NCBI GenBank assembly: GCA_028289585.1
Contig: JANQPI010000020.1
Span: forward strand, 1 to 64,000
DNA from: Candidatus Zixiibacteriota bacterium
GTDB taxonomy: Bacteria > Zixibacteria > MSB-5A5 > GN15 > FEB-12
DNA: 64,000 bases
Reading direction: 5' to 3'
The position numbers were made by a program, and so were the translations under genes. How positions within the stretch are numbered: position 1 is the first letter of the stretch; the number at the start of each line of letters is the position of its first letter. Shown here piece after piece: positions 26,158-33,957 of the stretch. A model generated the notes under the pieces. That model was not told where the DNA came from. It saw only the letters and a list, made by a program, of their open reading frames with translations, and ran no database searches.

Positions 26158-28722
26158 CTAGTCGTCAACACACTGCGGACGCGAAATATTGAAGAACTCC
26201 GCTCGGAACGTGATGCTCACGGTGACGTACTCGAACTCAGGTGGTTCTGTCGGAGTTAGACGACTTATCACTCCGTTGACAGAACCTTGTACGAAGTCGG
26301 CAAACTCACCTTCCGGATACACGGTCCGCTCATACGCTTCGAGTACAAGGGTTGGCGCGACGACGGTTGTATCGAACATCGCCCAATCGGTCGAGTCATT
26401 GATGATCACGGCAAGGGCATCCAGAGGATACACCCCCGGCTCGGTGGCATCGTAGCAAACGAATGACACCCACGGAAGACCCTGATTGCTATCAGGCCAC
26501 ATATTGACCCACAGACCGCCCAGACTCTGAGCCGTAGCCCAACCACCGGAAAGATCAAGCGTCGCCGCACCCGATACGTCGGCTGTCCATGCACAGGCAC
26601 ACTGATTGACAGATACATACGAATACGCTCTGCGCGAGCCATTGACGACAGCTTCGATCGTCGCGGTTCCGACGGTGCTGTCGTTGGTAGGCGCACGATA
26701 GTTCGCAGTTGTACCTCCAGACTCACTCAATGTGCCAAAATCGGGAGGATCGAGTGACCAGCGGACCGAGTCGATCTCTCCGTTGAGAAGTGACACCACA
26801 AAGTCCTGGTTTTCACCGGGCTTGAGGCAGATAGACGGCGGATCGATAAACGCCTGACCTATCCCCGTGTAGGTGATGAATACCGAGTCGCCCCGAGCCT
26901 CTTGGCTGCCATTACGCAATCCACCTGTCGACGTACTGAATGCACTGACAACACCCGGCGGGTCCCACGGCGCCACCGGAGTCTTCACCTTGACCATCTC
27001 ATCGGTGTACTCAAGAATCGAACCGTTGGAGTACGAGAAGATCATTCCTTTGTCTTCGGCATTTTCAACACGCACCGAGAATGTGATGTCTTCTAGTGTA
27101 TCAGCCTCAGCCTGGAACGGATCGAGGAAGACCTCAATCTCCTTCGTTTCGATGAGCTGCGAGATGCCCGTCGACTGCTCCCCCATCGCCTCATTTGTTT
27201 CAATACGCAGATTCGCCTGTCCCAGTGCGGCCGGTTCGTAGGTTCGATTCGTTTCGTCAACTGTCGCGCTCCCCGAGAGGACGGTGACATCTGAGTACGC
27301 ATCGTCGGCACAGTTGATGTTGGACCAGATATTGGCACAGATATCGATGATGCCGTCATTACCACCAAGCTGGTTAACCGCCTGGCCGGTTGCCATCCCC
27401 TTGGCCGCGCCACCCAGCGTCTGGTCGAGATTGTCGATGTACTCATCCATTGAGGGAGGACGTCCACCCGTTTGACCAAACGCTCCCCGCGCGCCAAGAG
27501 CATTGAGGACTGTTTCGACGATAAACTTGTCGAGTGAGTATCCTCGACTGGTGGCTGTCACATTGAACTCGGTCCACGTCCCCGGCTGAGTGAAGTCTTC
27601 GGGAAACGCTAACTCGGAGGGATTCCAGGTGGTCGCGTTGTCCTCAAATGCCGACGGATAGAGATTCAGACGTGCTTCGGCAATGGTCGCATCAATCCAG
27701 ATACCAGTACCGACTACTGTCGATACGGTACCACCACCCGGCACGAGACTCAGGAGCAGGAGAGAGTTGGCAGCGATGTCTCCCTGGAGCTTTTCCCGGG
27801 CGCTTCGCTTGGCAACCTCGAGTTGCGTTTGCGTCCGCATCGCCTCGGCCAGTGAAGCACAGTCGGTAATGCCCAGATCTGGTGCGGAGATACAGATCTG
27901 ACCGTTCGCGCTAACCAAGCCACCGACTCGCTGCATACGTTCGAGAGTCGGCAGTTGGGTCGGCGTTTCGATCGTATCGATTGCCGCCGTATAGTCAGTG
28001 AGGTAGTCGCGATAACCCATCCTGGCGACCAACCGGTCGAGGAGATCCATATCGGCAGTTGCCCCACTCAACGCTGGCGCAGTGCCATCAAGCTGACGCC
28101 TCAAGTTGTTTGGATTCCCAGGATTTGCAAGCGCATCGTAGCCAACGAAGGCTGGGAGGAGCGCCAACGGTACCTGTGTTGCCGGCAGCGCCGCTAACTC
28201 TCTTCGGCTCGTTCCCAAGAGGCGAAGTTGTTGATCAAAGAGCGTATCGAGGAGATCAGTCACGGCTGCAAACTCGCCCGGTGCGGGCGGTAATGAATCG
28301 ATTGTCAGTGTGATCGGATTACTCAATACCGAGCTGTCATCGGTGAAGTATACCTCGACGGTGCCGCCATTGATGAGGTCGGCCGGATTGAATGGCATCA
28401 TGAAGAATGTGCCAGTATCAGTCACAATGATCATGGTGAAGCCAGAGTCACTCGTAGCAGCAACGAAATCCGAGCGATGGCGACCGTCGCTCGGTGCTGG
28501 GCTTCCAACCGGTTTCACAACCCCATAGACATTTTCGTTGCCCGCAGGAAGTCCGCTGACCTCGATCCAGCCCGACGGCCCCGCTTGAGTAACAACCGGC
28601 GTTACAGTTACGGTGTCAACACCGGTACCGCCGCCGGGATCCGTGGGGCTGTCGTCGGATGAGCAGGCAATGAGAAGCAGCAAAGCAAGGGTGACTGCGC
28701 CAAGCCGGAAAAAAGTGGTCAT
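26158..28722 (-). CDS. Large outer-membrane lipoprotein of unknown function
   Basis: A strong lipoprotein signal ends in LLIAC (Cys20), followed by an Asp/Ser/Pro/Gly linker. The early part is beta-rich (VTVTPVVTQAGPSGWIEVSG). The middle ~300 residues are helical (LFDQQLRLLGTSRRELAALP, LDRLVARMGYRDYLTDYTAA). The C-terminal third returns to Ig-like beta repeats (ICLKPGENQDFVVSLLNGEIDSVRWSLDPPDFGTL is one such unit, shown here as VVSLLNGEIDSVRWSL). Similar Ser-Asp-Pro lipoproteins are frequent in FCB bacteria. No catalytic motif was seen. The start is supported by AGGA 8 bp upstream and by a good promoter. Confidence 0.75.
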   Translation of the reverse strand: MTTFFRLGAVTLALLLLIACSSDDSPTDPGGGTGVDTVTVTPVVTQAGPSGWIEVSGLPAGNENVYGVVKPVGSPAPSDGRHRSDFVAATSDSGFTMIIVTDTGTFFMMPFNPADLINGGTVEVYFTDDSSVLSNPITLTIDSLPPAPGEFAAVTDLLDTLFDQQLRLLGTSRRELAALPATQVPLALLPAFVGYDALANPGNPNNLRRQLDGTAPALSGATADMDLLDRLVARMGYRDYLTDYTAAIDTIETPTQLPTLERMQRVGGLVSANGQICISAPDLGITDCASLAEAMRTQTQLEVAKRSAREKLQGDIAANSLLLLSLVPGGGTVSTVVGTGIWIDATIAEARLNLYPSAFEDNATTWNPSELAFPEDFTQPGTWTEFNVTATSRGYSLDKFIVETVLNALGARGAFGQTGGRPPSMDEYIDNLDQTLGGAAKGMATGQAVNQLGGNDGIIDICANIWSNINCADDAYSDVTVLSGSATVDETNRTYEPAALGQANLRIETNEAMGEQSTGISQLIETKEIEVFLDPFQAEADTLEDITFSVRVENAEDKGMIFSYSNGSILEYTDEMVKVKTPVAPWDPPGVVSAFSTSTGGLRNGSQEARGDSVFITYTGIGQAFIDPPSICLKPGENQDFVVSLLNGEIDSVRWSLDPPDFGTLSESGGTTANYRAPTNDSTVGTATIEAVVNGSRRAYSYVSVNQCACAWTADVSGAATLDLSGGWATAQSLGGLWVNMWPDSNQGLPWVSFVCYDATEPGVYPLDALAVIINDSTDWAMFDTTVVAPTLVLEAYERTVYPEGEFADFVQGSVNGVISRLTPTEPPEFEYVTVSITFRAEFFNISRPQCVDD

Positions 28723-28759
28723 AGCGTTTTCCTATGTAACGAGCGACGATGCGCTGGGC

Positions 28760-28787
28760 AATATAGACAGTTTTGGTAATGTTACAA
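28760..28787 (-). promoter_or_regulatory. Candidate promoter for the large lipoprotein
   Basis: Read on the minus strand: TTGTAA (28787-28782), 16 bp, TATATT (28765-28760), 38 bp before the ATG at 28722. Confidence 0.55.
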
Positions 28788-28846
28788 GCGACTGAAGAGT
28801 CTGGCGGGTGGTCAGCCGATGGAACCAATCGGCCAGGACAAGCATT

Positions 28847-28862
28847 GCTCCCCCGGTTGGAC
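28847..28862 (-). repeat. 16-bp copy of the tRNA-Asn 3' end (att-like repeat)
   Basis: GCTCCCCCGGTTGGAC here is identical, in the same orientation, to 31540-31555. That stretch covers the last bases of tRNA-Asn: the acceptor 3' half, the T-stem 3' half and one flanking base. The two copies bracket the S9 peptidase gene. This is the pattern left by site-specific integration at a tRNA 3' end, with the distal copy marking the far end of the insert. Confidence 0.55.
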
Positions 28863-28895
28863 GTTACTCGAGCTTTCGAGAAGCTCGTAACGTCC
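28859..28895. repeat. Long hairpin next to the tRNA-Asn 3' repeat
   Basis: Arms GGACGTTAC (28859-28867) and GTAACGTCC (28887-28895) enclose GAGCTT-tcgag-AAGCTC, giving about 15 bp of stem with a 2-nt bulge. No T-run follows on either strand. It overlaps the end of the 16-bp tRNA copy by 4 bp, so it may be part of a recombination site rather than a terminator. Apart from these elements and the lipoprotein promoter, the 307 bp between the two minus-strand genes holds nothing I recognise. Confidence 0.5.
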
Positions 28896-29029
28896 CCCCT
28901 GACAGCAGCTTAACTCATGTGTCGACGACTGCACGGTACCGACTGTCCATGTGGAGCGAGCACCTCAAGCCATTTTTCGTGGTCGTCGTGGAGGCCGGGC
29001 TCGGCGACAGCAGAATCCTGTGCGTTGAA

Positions 29030-31147
29030 CTAGTTGGAAGCGATTCGCTCGCCACCGATTGCATCGATAATAATCGAGTACATGAATGCGATCTCATCGA
29101 TAAAGGCGTATCGCCCGCTCGCACCACCATGACCGGCACCCATGTTGATCGAGAGGAGGATCTGGGCATCGTTGGTCACCGAATCGCGCGCCCGGGCAGT
29201 AAACTTGGCCGCCTCCCAGTACTGAACGCGCGGATCGTTCCATCCGGCCATTATCAGCATGTTCGGCATCGGACCAGCACCGAGGTTATCGTACGGCGAG
29301 TACGAAAGCATATACTCGAAGAACTTCTGCTCATTCGGATTGCCCCACTCGACATACTCAAGCTCGGTCAGCGGAATCGTCGCGTCGAGCATCGTATTCA
29401 TCAGATCAACGAACGGGACATCAAGCGTCACAATGCCGAACAGGTCGGGCCGTTCGGCAGCCGCGTACCCGGTGACCAGTCCACCGGCCGATCCACCATA
29501 GGCGGAGACTTTCTCCGGCGAGGTGTAGCCCTCGGCAATCAGATGCTCGACACAGGCGAAGAAATCAGTAAATGTGTTTCGCTTGTTCATCAGTTTGCCG
29601 TTGAGATACCACTGCCGCCCCATGTCCGATCCGCCGCGAATGCCCGCACGGGCGACAAGCACACCGTAGTCCATTACAACCGTGCGGGATCGCGAGAACG
29701 AGGGCTCGGTCGGAATGCCGTAGGCACCGTAGCCAGAGATATGCAGGGGGTTGTTGCCGCGCGGATCGACATTTTTGTGGTAGGAAAGCGTAATTGGGAT
29801 CCTGGAGCCGTCATCGGCGGTCGCCCAGAGCAATTCCAGACGGTAATTCGCCGGATCGTAGTTCGGTACCGGGTCCTGCTTCTTCAGGGTCATGTCACCG
29901 GTCGACATGTTGTAGTCGTAGATCGAACGCGGCGTAATCGGGTTCTCGTAGCTGAAACGCAGCAGGTCGGTGTTGTATTCAGCATTGTCTTCCAGCCCAA
30001 AGCGGTGGATCACATCCATCAGCTCGATCGGCTTCATCTCCAAACCGTCATACGACGAGATGAACGCGTTGGCAAAGCCACCTGTTCGGCCAGTGACAAC
30101 GAGGTGATTGACGAAGCAGAGAATGTCGGTGTAGTAAATCTCCTTCGACTCGGCGATCAGTTCAGTCCAATTGGCACGCGATGGGTCAGACAGAGGCGCG
30201 GTAACAATGCGGAAGTTGATCGCGTTGTCGTTGGTTACGATGTAGAACGTACCGTTGTGGTGGTCAACCGAGTATTCAAGCCCGGCCTGCATCGGTTCGA
30301 TGAGACGGAACTTGGCGTTCGGGTCATCGGCCGCTGCAAAGTAGACCTGGGACGCATCGTAGTTTCCGGCGCCGATAAAGATGATTTTGTCATCCCGGCT
30401 GCGTGACACACCGGACCAGATCTGGCCATCAGGTTCATGATAGACCATCTCCGCATCGGATTGGTCAGTGCCAAGCGTGTAGCGCCAGACCTTGTCAGGT
30501 CGCCGGGTCGAGTCGTACGTTTCGTAGTAGATCAGATCGTTCGTCGCAAAGAGCGCGTCGGAGACATTCTCGATCCGATCGCTGTATGTCTCACCGGTCG
30601 TCAGATTTTTAACATACGCGGTGTAGATTTCGCCACCACTCGTGTCGGCGGTATAGATCAGTCGCGTATGATCGGGCGAAAGAGAACGTCCGCCGAGCCG
30701 GTAGTATTCGTACCCTTCGGCAAGCTCGTTGATATCGAGAATGATCTCCTCATCGGCATCCATCGATCCGGCACGGCGGCAATAGAGCGGATACTCCTGG
30801 CCGGCGACATTGCGAGAGTAGTAGTAATAACCACCGTGGAAAACCGGGACCGATTCGTCGTCCTCTTTGAGCCGCGCGACCATCTGGTCGTAGAGGCTCG
30901 ACTTGAGCCCTCCTAGCCGCTCGGTCTGTGCGGCGGTGTAGGCATTCTCCGCCTCGACATAGGCTCGTACGCCCGGGTTTTCTTTCTCACGCAGCCAGCG
31001 GTAGTCGTCGGGGAGCATCGCGCCAAACGGTAGCGTATCGACTGTTCGGACGGCCGTCGCCTCGGGCGGAGCGTCAACCCGCGGCGTGGTGGCACAGGCG
31101 AGGACAATGAGTGGCACAAAAAGAACGAAGCGAGTATCCAAACGCAT
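29030..31147 (-). CDS. Prolyl oligopeptidase family (S9A) lipoprotein
   Basis: ATG 31147 is chosen over upstream in-frame starts: it has AGAGGA 8 bp before it and begins a lipoprotein signal (MRLDTRFVLFVPLIVLAC, Cys18). A seven-bladed propeller occupies the N-terminal part (PFGAMLPDDYRWLRE is the typical opening, then EILDINELAEG-like and SPDHTRLIYTAD). The C-terminal alpha/beta-hydrolase carries the triad: GGSAGGL for Ser, GWNDPRV for Asp, GAGHGG for His. It should cleave Pro-containing or basic oligopeptides in the periplasm. The gene lies between tRNA-Asn and a 16-bp copy of the tRNA 3' end, so it may be a cargo gene, although its composition looks like that of its neighbours. Confidence 0.9.
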   Translation of the reverse strand: MRLDTRFVLFVPLIVLACATTPRVDAPPEATAVRTVDTLPFGAMLPDDYRWLREKENPGVRAYVEAENAYTAAQTERLGGLKSSLYDQMVARLKEDDESVPVFHGGYYYYSRNVAGQEYPLYCRRAGSMDADEEIILDINELAEGYEYYRLGGRSLSPDHTRLIYTADTSGGEIYTAYVKNLTTGETYSDRIENVSDALFATNDLIYYETYDSTRRPDKVWRYTLGTDQSDAEMVYHEPDGQIWSGVSRSRDDKIIFIGAGNYDASQVYFAAADDPNAKFRLIEPMQAGLEYSVDHHNGTFYIVTNDNAINFRIVTAPLSDPSRANWTELIAESKEIYYTDILCFVNHLVVTGRTGGFANAFISSYDGLEMKPIELMDVIHRFGLEDNAEYNTDLLRFSYENPITPRSIYDYNMSTGDMTLKKQDPVPNYDPANYRLELLWATADDGSRIPITLSYHKNVDPRGNNPLHISGYGAYGIPTEPSFSRSRTVVMDYGVLVARAGIRGGSDMGRQWYLNGKLMNKRNTFTDFFACVEHLIAEGYTSPEKVSAYGGSAGGLVTGYAAAERPDLFGIVTLDVPFVDLMNTMLDATIPLTELEYVEWGNPNEQKFFEYMLSYSPYDNLGAGPMPNMLIMAGWNDPRVQYWEAAKFTARARDSVTNDAQILLSINMGAGHGGASGRYAFIDEIAFMYSIIIDAIGGERIASN

Positions 31148-31192
31148 GCTGGTATCCTCTAGTCGTTGTGGCGATCTGTGATTAGGTACGTG

Positions 31193-31222
31193 AGTATCGA
31201 AAAGCGGTTGCGCAATTGCAAC
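31193..31222 (-). promoter_or_regulatory. Candidate promoter for the S9 peptidase
   Basis: On the minus strand: TTGCAA (31222-31217), 18 bp, GATACT (31198-31193), 45 bp before the ATG. The -35 lies inside the inverted repeat at 31204-31227. Confidence 0.4.
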
Positions 31223-31227
31223 CGCTC
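31204..31227. repeat. Inverted repeat overlapping the S9 promoter
   Basis: AGCGGTTGC (31204-31212) and GCAACCGCT (31219-31227) flank GCAATT. On the minus strand the hairpin is followed by TTTT. It could be an operator, or a terminator for transcripts from tRNA-Asn. The 279 bp from 31262 to the tRNA holds no convincing gene. Confidence 0.45.
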
Positions 31228-31540
31228 CAGATTGCTGTTCGCCGACGATCTTGATCAGCACCCGCTCGGGTGGCGGCTATCGAATTCGCCGGAGAAAATC
31301 TGCTCCCACGATTCGAAATCGAGGCAACCATTTGTGATCGCTACTGTCACCTCGTGATCCATGCCTGGCAGAATGGCCGAATCGACCCGGCGCCGAAAAC
31401 TGGTCGTTCATGAAGGTCTGGTCGACGGTACCACACTGTTGTCGATGCATACCGAGCTCGAGAATGCCACCCGTAGGCAGAAGACAGCGCCTGACTGAAA
31501 TCGGGACGGAGTCGGGAAGGTATAGCTTGGCAACAATTAG

Positions 31541-31613
31541 CTCCCCCGGTTGGACTCGAACCAACGACCCGCTGATTAACAGTCAGCTGCTCTACCAACT
31601 GAGCTACAGGGGA
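31541..31613 (-). tRNA. tRNA-Asn (anticodon GTT)
   Basis: On the minus strand, acceptor TCCCCTG pairs with CGGGGGA (one G-T). The D-arm is GCTC-AGTTGGTA-GAGC, the anticodon arm is GCTGA-CTGTTAA-TCAGC with anticodon GTT, the T-arm is GTTGG-TTCGAGT-CCAAC, and the discriminator is G as expected for Asn. CCA is not encoded. Its 3' end faces the S9 peptidase and matches the 16-bp repeat at 28847. Confidence 0.95.
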
Positions 31614-31637
31614 GTGTCACAAAAGGCAGATTCGTCG

Positions 31638-31665
31638 AAAATAACCCTCCCACCCAACCTGTCAA
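31638..31665 (-). promoter_or_regulatory. Promoter of tRNA-Asn
   Basis: On the minus strand: TTGACA (31665-31660), 16 bp including a G-rich stretch, TATTTT (31643-31638), 24 nt before the tRNA 5' end. Confidence 0.6.
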
Positions 31666-31780
31666 CACGCTTTTTGGCGGCCCGCCCCGAGTCCCCTCAA
31701 CCCGATCTTCGGCGAAACCTCACCCTCCAAAAATCCGTAAGGCGACTACATCGTGTACCATTAGCGAAGGAACGAGCTCT

Positions 31781-32767
31781 ATGGGTAAGAGACAATTTTG
31801 GGGCGGGGGTCTGGTCGCACTCCTGGCTATTGGCCTGCTGGCGATCGACGCTCCGGCGAACCGCCATGGACATCGTGCCTGGCTGGGCGTCACAACTTCC
31901 ACGATTGACCGGCATCTCGTCGATCGCCTCGACCTGACCGTCGATTACGGCGCGATTATCGACCGGATCGAGGAAACGTCGCCGGCCGAGGAGGCCGGTC
32001 TCCGGCGAGACGACATCATTATTGCGTTCAACGGAGCCAAAGTCTGGGATGCCCATGATCTGCAGGATATGGTCCGCGATTCAGATGTTGGCGATGAGGT
32101 CGACCTGACTTTTGTACGGGATGGTGACGAGCAGATGACCACGGTCCGTCTCGAACGCCAACCGCGTTCCGAACGAAATCAGCTGTTCCCTGAGTTCGAT
32201 CTGGACCTGAGCGGGATTGGGAAGATCGATTTGCAGATGGACGAACTTCGGCGCCGAGAAATGGAATACGATCGGAACGCGCAGATCATCATTGATGAAC
32301 TCGGCAATCGTGCTCATGTCGGTTGGATGAGAAGTGCCTCGGCCTATCTGGGCGTTCGGTTCGTTTCACTGACCCGGCAGCTCGGCGAGTACTTTGGCGT
32401 CGAGCGAGGAGCCGGCGTTCTGGTCACGGAGGTTGAACGAGGATCGCCGGCTGATGAGGCTGGAATCAAGGCCGGAGATGTGATCACCGGTATTGATGAG
32501 GAACGTATTCGCGACGGCGAAATCTTCGTTGAAGTTATGCGGGAGTACCGCGAGGACGACGAGATCACCCTGACAATCATACGGGACAAGCAGGAACTGA
32601 CCCTTGAGGCAACCCTCGAAGAGGTTCGCTCGCGGAGTCGAGTTCGCTCGTTCGGCGCGATCGCCCCCTCCGCACCGGCCCTTGTTGAGGTCCCGTCACC
32701 GCCGGCAGTGCCGGCGGCCCCGGAGGTCCATCGCCTCATCGAGAGGGTCTCTCCTCCATCTGACTGA
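31781..32767 (+). CDS. Exported protein with two PDZ domains
   Basis: The N-terminal signal or anchor (WGGGLVALLAIGLLAI) is followed by PDZ1 at ~35-125 (AWLGVTT, IIDRIEETSPAEEAGLRRDD, IIIAFNGAKV) and PDZ2 at ~185-280 (AYLGVRF, GVLVTEVERGSPADEAGIKA, GDVITGIDEERI). An Asp/Glu/Arg-rich helix joins them and a Pro/Ala tail ends the chain. There is no trypsin-like protease domain, so it is not a complete DegP/HtrA; it probably binds C-termini as a scaffold or protease partner in the periplasm. AAGGA lies upstream of ATG. A strong terminator follows. Confidence 0.83.
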   Translation: MGKRQFWGGGLVALLAIGLLAIDAPANRHGHRAWLGVTTSTIDRHLVDRLDLTVDYGAIIDRIEETSPAEEAGLRRDDIIIAFNGAKVWDAHDLQDMVRDSDVGDEVDLTFVRDGDEQMTTVRLERQPRSERNQLFPEFDLDLSGIGKIDLQMDELRRREMEYDRNAQIIIDELGNRAHVGWMRSASAYLGVRFVSLTRQLGEYFGVERGAGVLVTEVERGSPADEAGIKAGDVITGIDEERIRDGEIFVEVMREYREDDEITLTIIRDKQELTLEATLEEVRSRSRVRSFGAIAPSAPALVEVPSPPAVPAAPEVHRLIERVSPPSD

Positions 32768-32794
32768 GCCTCAAAGAGAATTCCGTACCTGCAC

Positions 32795-32830
32795 ACGGCC
32801 CGCTCTTGAGCGGGCCGTTGCTTGTTGCTC
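32795..32830 (+). terminator. Rho-independent terminator after the PDZ gene
   Basis: A GC-rich 11-bp stem (ACGGCCCGCTC at 32795-32805 with GAGCGGGCCGT at 32808-32818; the apical pairs probably open into the loop) is followed by the T-rich TGCTTGTTGCT. It separates the PDZ gene from hprK. Confidence 0.8.
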
Positions 32831-32861
32831 TCGACTGGCCAATCCCGGTATACTCGGTCGT

Positions 32862-33833
32862 ATGGCGTTGCTGATAGTCGAAGAATTCCTCAATGCTCGC
32901 CGCAACGAGCTCGAGTTGGCCGCTCTCACGGCCAGCAACACCGGCTTTCGTAAGGAGATCGAGGTCGCCGAAATCCACCGGCCAGGACTCGCACTCACCG
33001 GGTTTTTCGACCGCTTCCCGAACCGCCGACTCCAGATTCTTGGCGAAACCGAGGTCACCTACATGTCGACCCTGACCGATTCCCGGTTGGTCGATATCGC
33101 CGAGCGGCTCTTTGCGACCGGCATTCCGGTCGTTTTGATAGCGAAAGGGATCACGCCACCCCTTCCCTTTATCGAGGCCGCGCAGCGCGCCAACACTGCT
33201 GTACTTTCATCTCGATTGACGACAGCTGACCTGAGTAGCCGTCTCACCGCCTACCTTGATCACCGCTTTGCCCCGACGACCAACGTCCACGGCACGCTGG
33301 TTGATGTTTATGGTGTCGGACTGCTCTACACCGGTCGCTCCGGAATCGGTAAATCGGAGGTCGCGCTTGACCTGGTCGAACGCGGTCACCGGCTCGTAGC
33401 CGACGACGTGGTCAAGATCACTCGGGTTGCCCCGGATGTCCTGATGGGCTCCGGCTCGGAACTCCTTGGCCACCACATGGAGATCCGCGGCGTGGGCATC
33501 ATCGATATCGAAGAGCTGTTCGGCATCCGCGCAATCCGTCTGCAAAAGCGTATCGAGGTTGAGGTCCACCTCGCCTATTGGGAGGAAACGCAGGACTACG
33601 AACGGCTGGGTCTCGACGATTCGTTGACAACGATTCTCGGCTGCAAGATCCCGATCCTAACCGTACCGATTTCCCCCGGCAAGAATATCACGGTCATTTC
33701 GGAAGTCATCGCGATGAACCATATGTTGAAGGTATATGGCGAAAATTCGGCCGTGGAATTCTCCAAGAAACTGTCCCAAAGGCTCACGCGACAGAACATG
33801 ACCAAGGATTACCTCGAGGCCGACTTCGAGTAG
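32862..33833 (+). CDS. hprK: HPr kinase/phosphorylase
   Basis: The protein has 323 residues from ATG 32862; a longer frame exists but lacks family similarity. The N-terminal domain (LLIVEEFLNARRNELELAAL) precedes the catalytic core: NVHGTLVDVYG with His143, P-loop GRSGIGKS at 158-165, Asp181/Asp182, and the HprK signature EIRGVGIIDIEELFG. It phosphorylates and dephosphorylates Ser46 of HPr, or an NPr-like paralogue. No ptsH, ptsI or EII gene is in the window, so its partner lies elsewhere. In Gram-negatives it often serves a regulatory PTS rather than sugar import. Confidence 0.93.
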   Translation: MALLIVEEFLNARRNELELAALTASNTGFRKEIEVAEIHRPGLALTGFFDRFPNRRLQILGETEVTYMSTLTDSRLVDIAERLFATGIPVVLIAKGITPPLPFIEAAQRANTAVLSSRLTTADLSSRLTAYLDHRFAPTTNVHGTLVDVYGVGLLYTGRSGIGKSEVALDLVERGHRLVADDVVKITRVAPDVLMGSGSELLGHHMEIRGVGIIDIEELFGIRAIRLQKRIEVEVHLAYWEETQDYERLGLDDSLTTILGCKIPILTVPISPGKNITVISEVIAMNHMLKVYGENSAVEFSKKLSQRLTRQNMTKDYLEADFE

Positions 33834-33957
33834 AGATCACTTGGCCTCCCCCTATGATTCCGCTATGTTCTCGGCTTGCCGGGAGGGCCGCACTGCGGGA
33901 ACCCGGCACTTTTCTGACCGTAGAACTGATCGACAATGATGGAGGTTACCCAGTCCC

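Noticed and set aside
28808-30406. Long open frame (532 codons) on the plus strand opposite the S9 peptidase
   Set aside because: The protein is low-complexity Arg/Val/Asp-rich with no motif and mirrors the codon bias of the real gene on the other strand.
31410-31937. Open frame running through tRNA-Asn
   Set aside because: It reads the tRNA antisense; such frames are a frequent annotation artefact.
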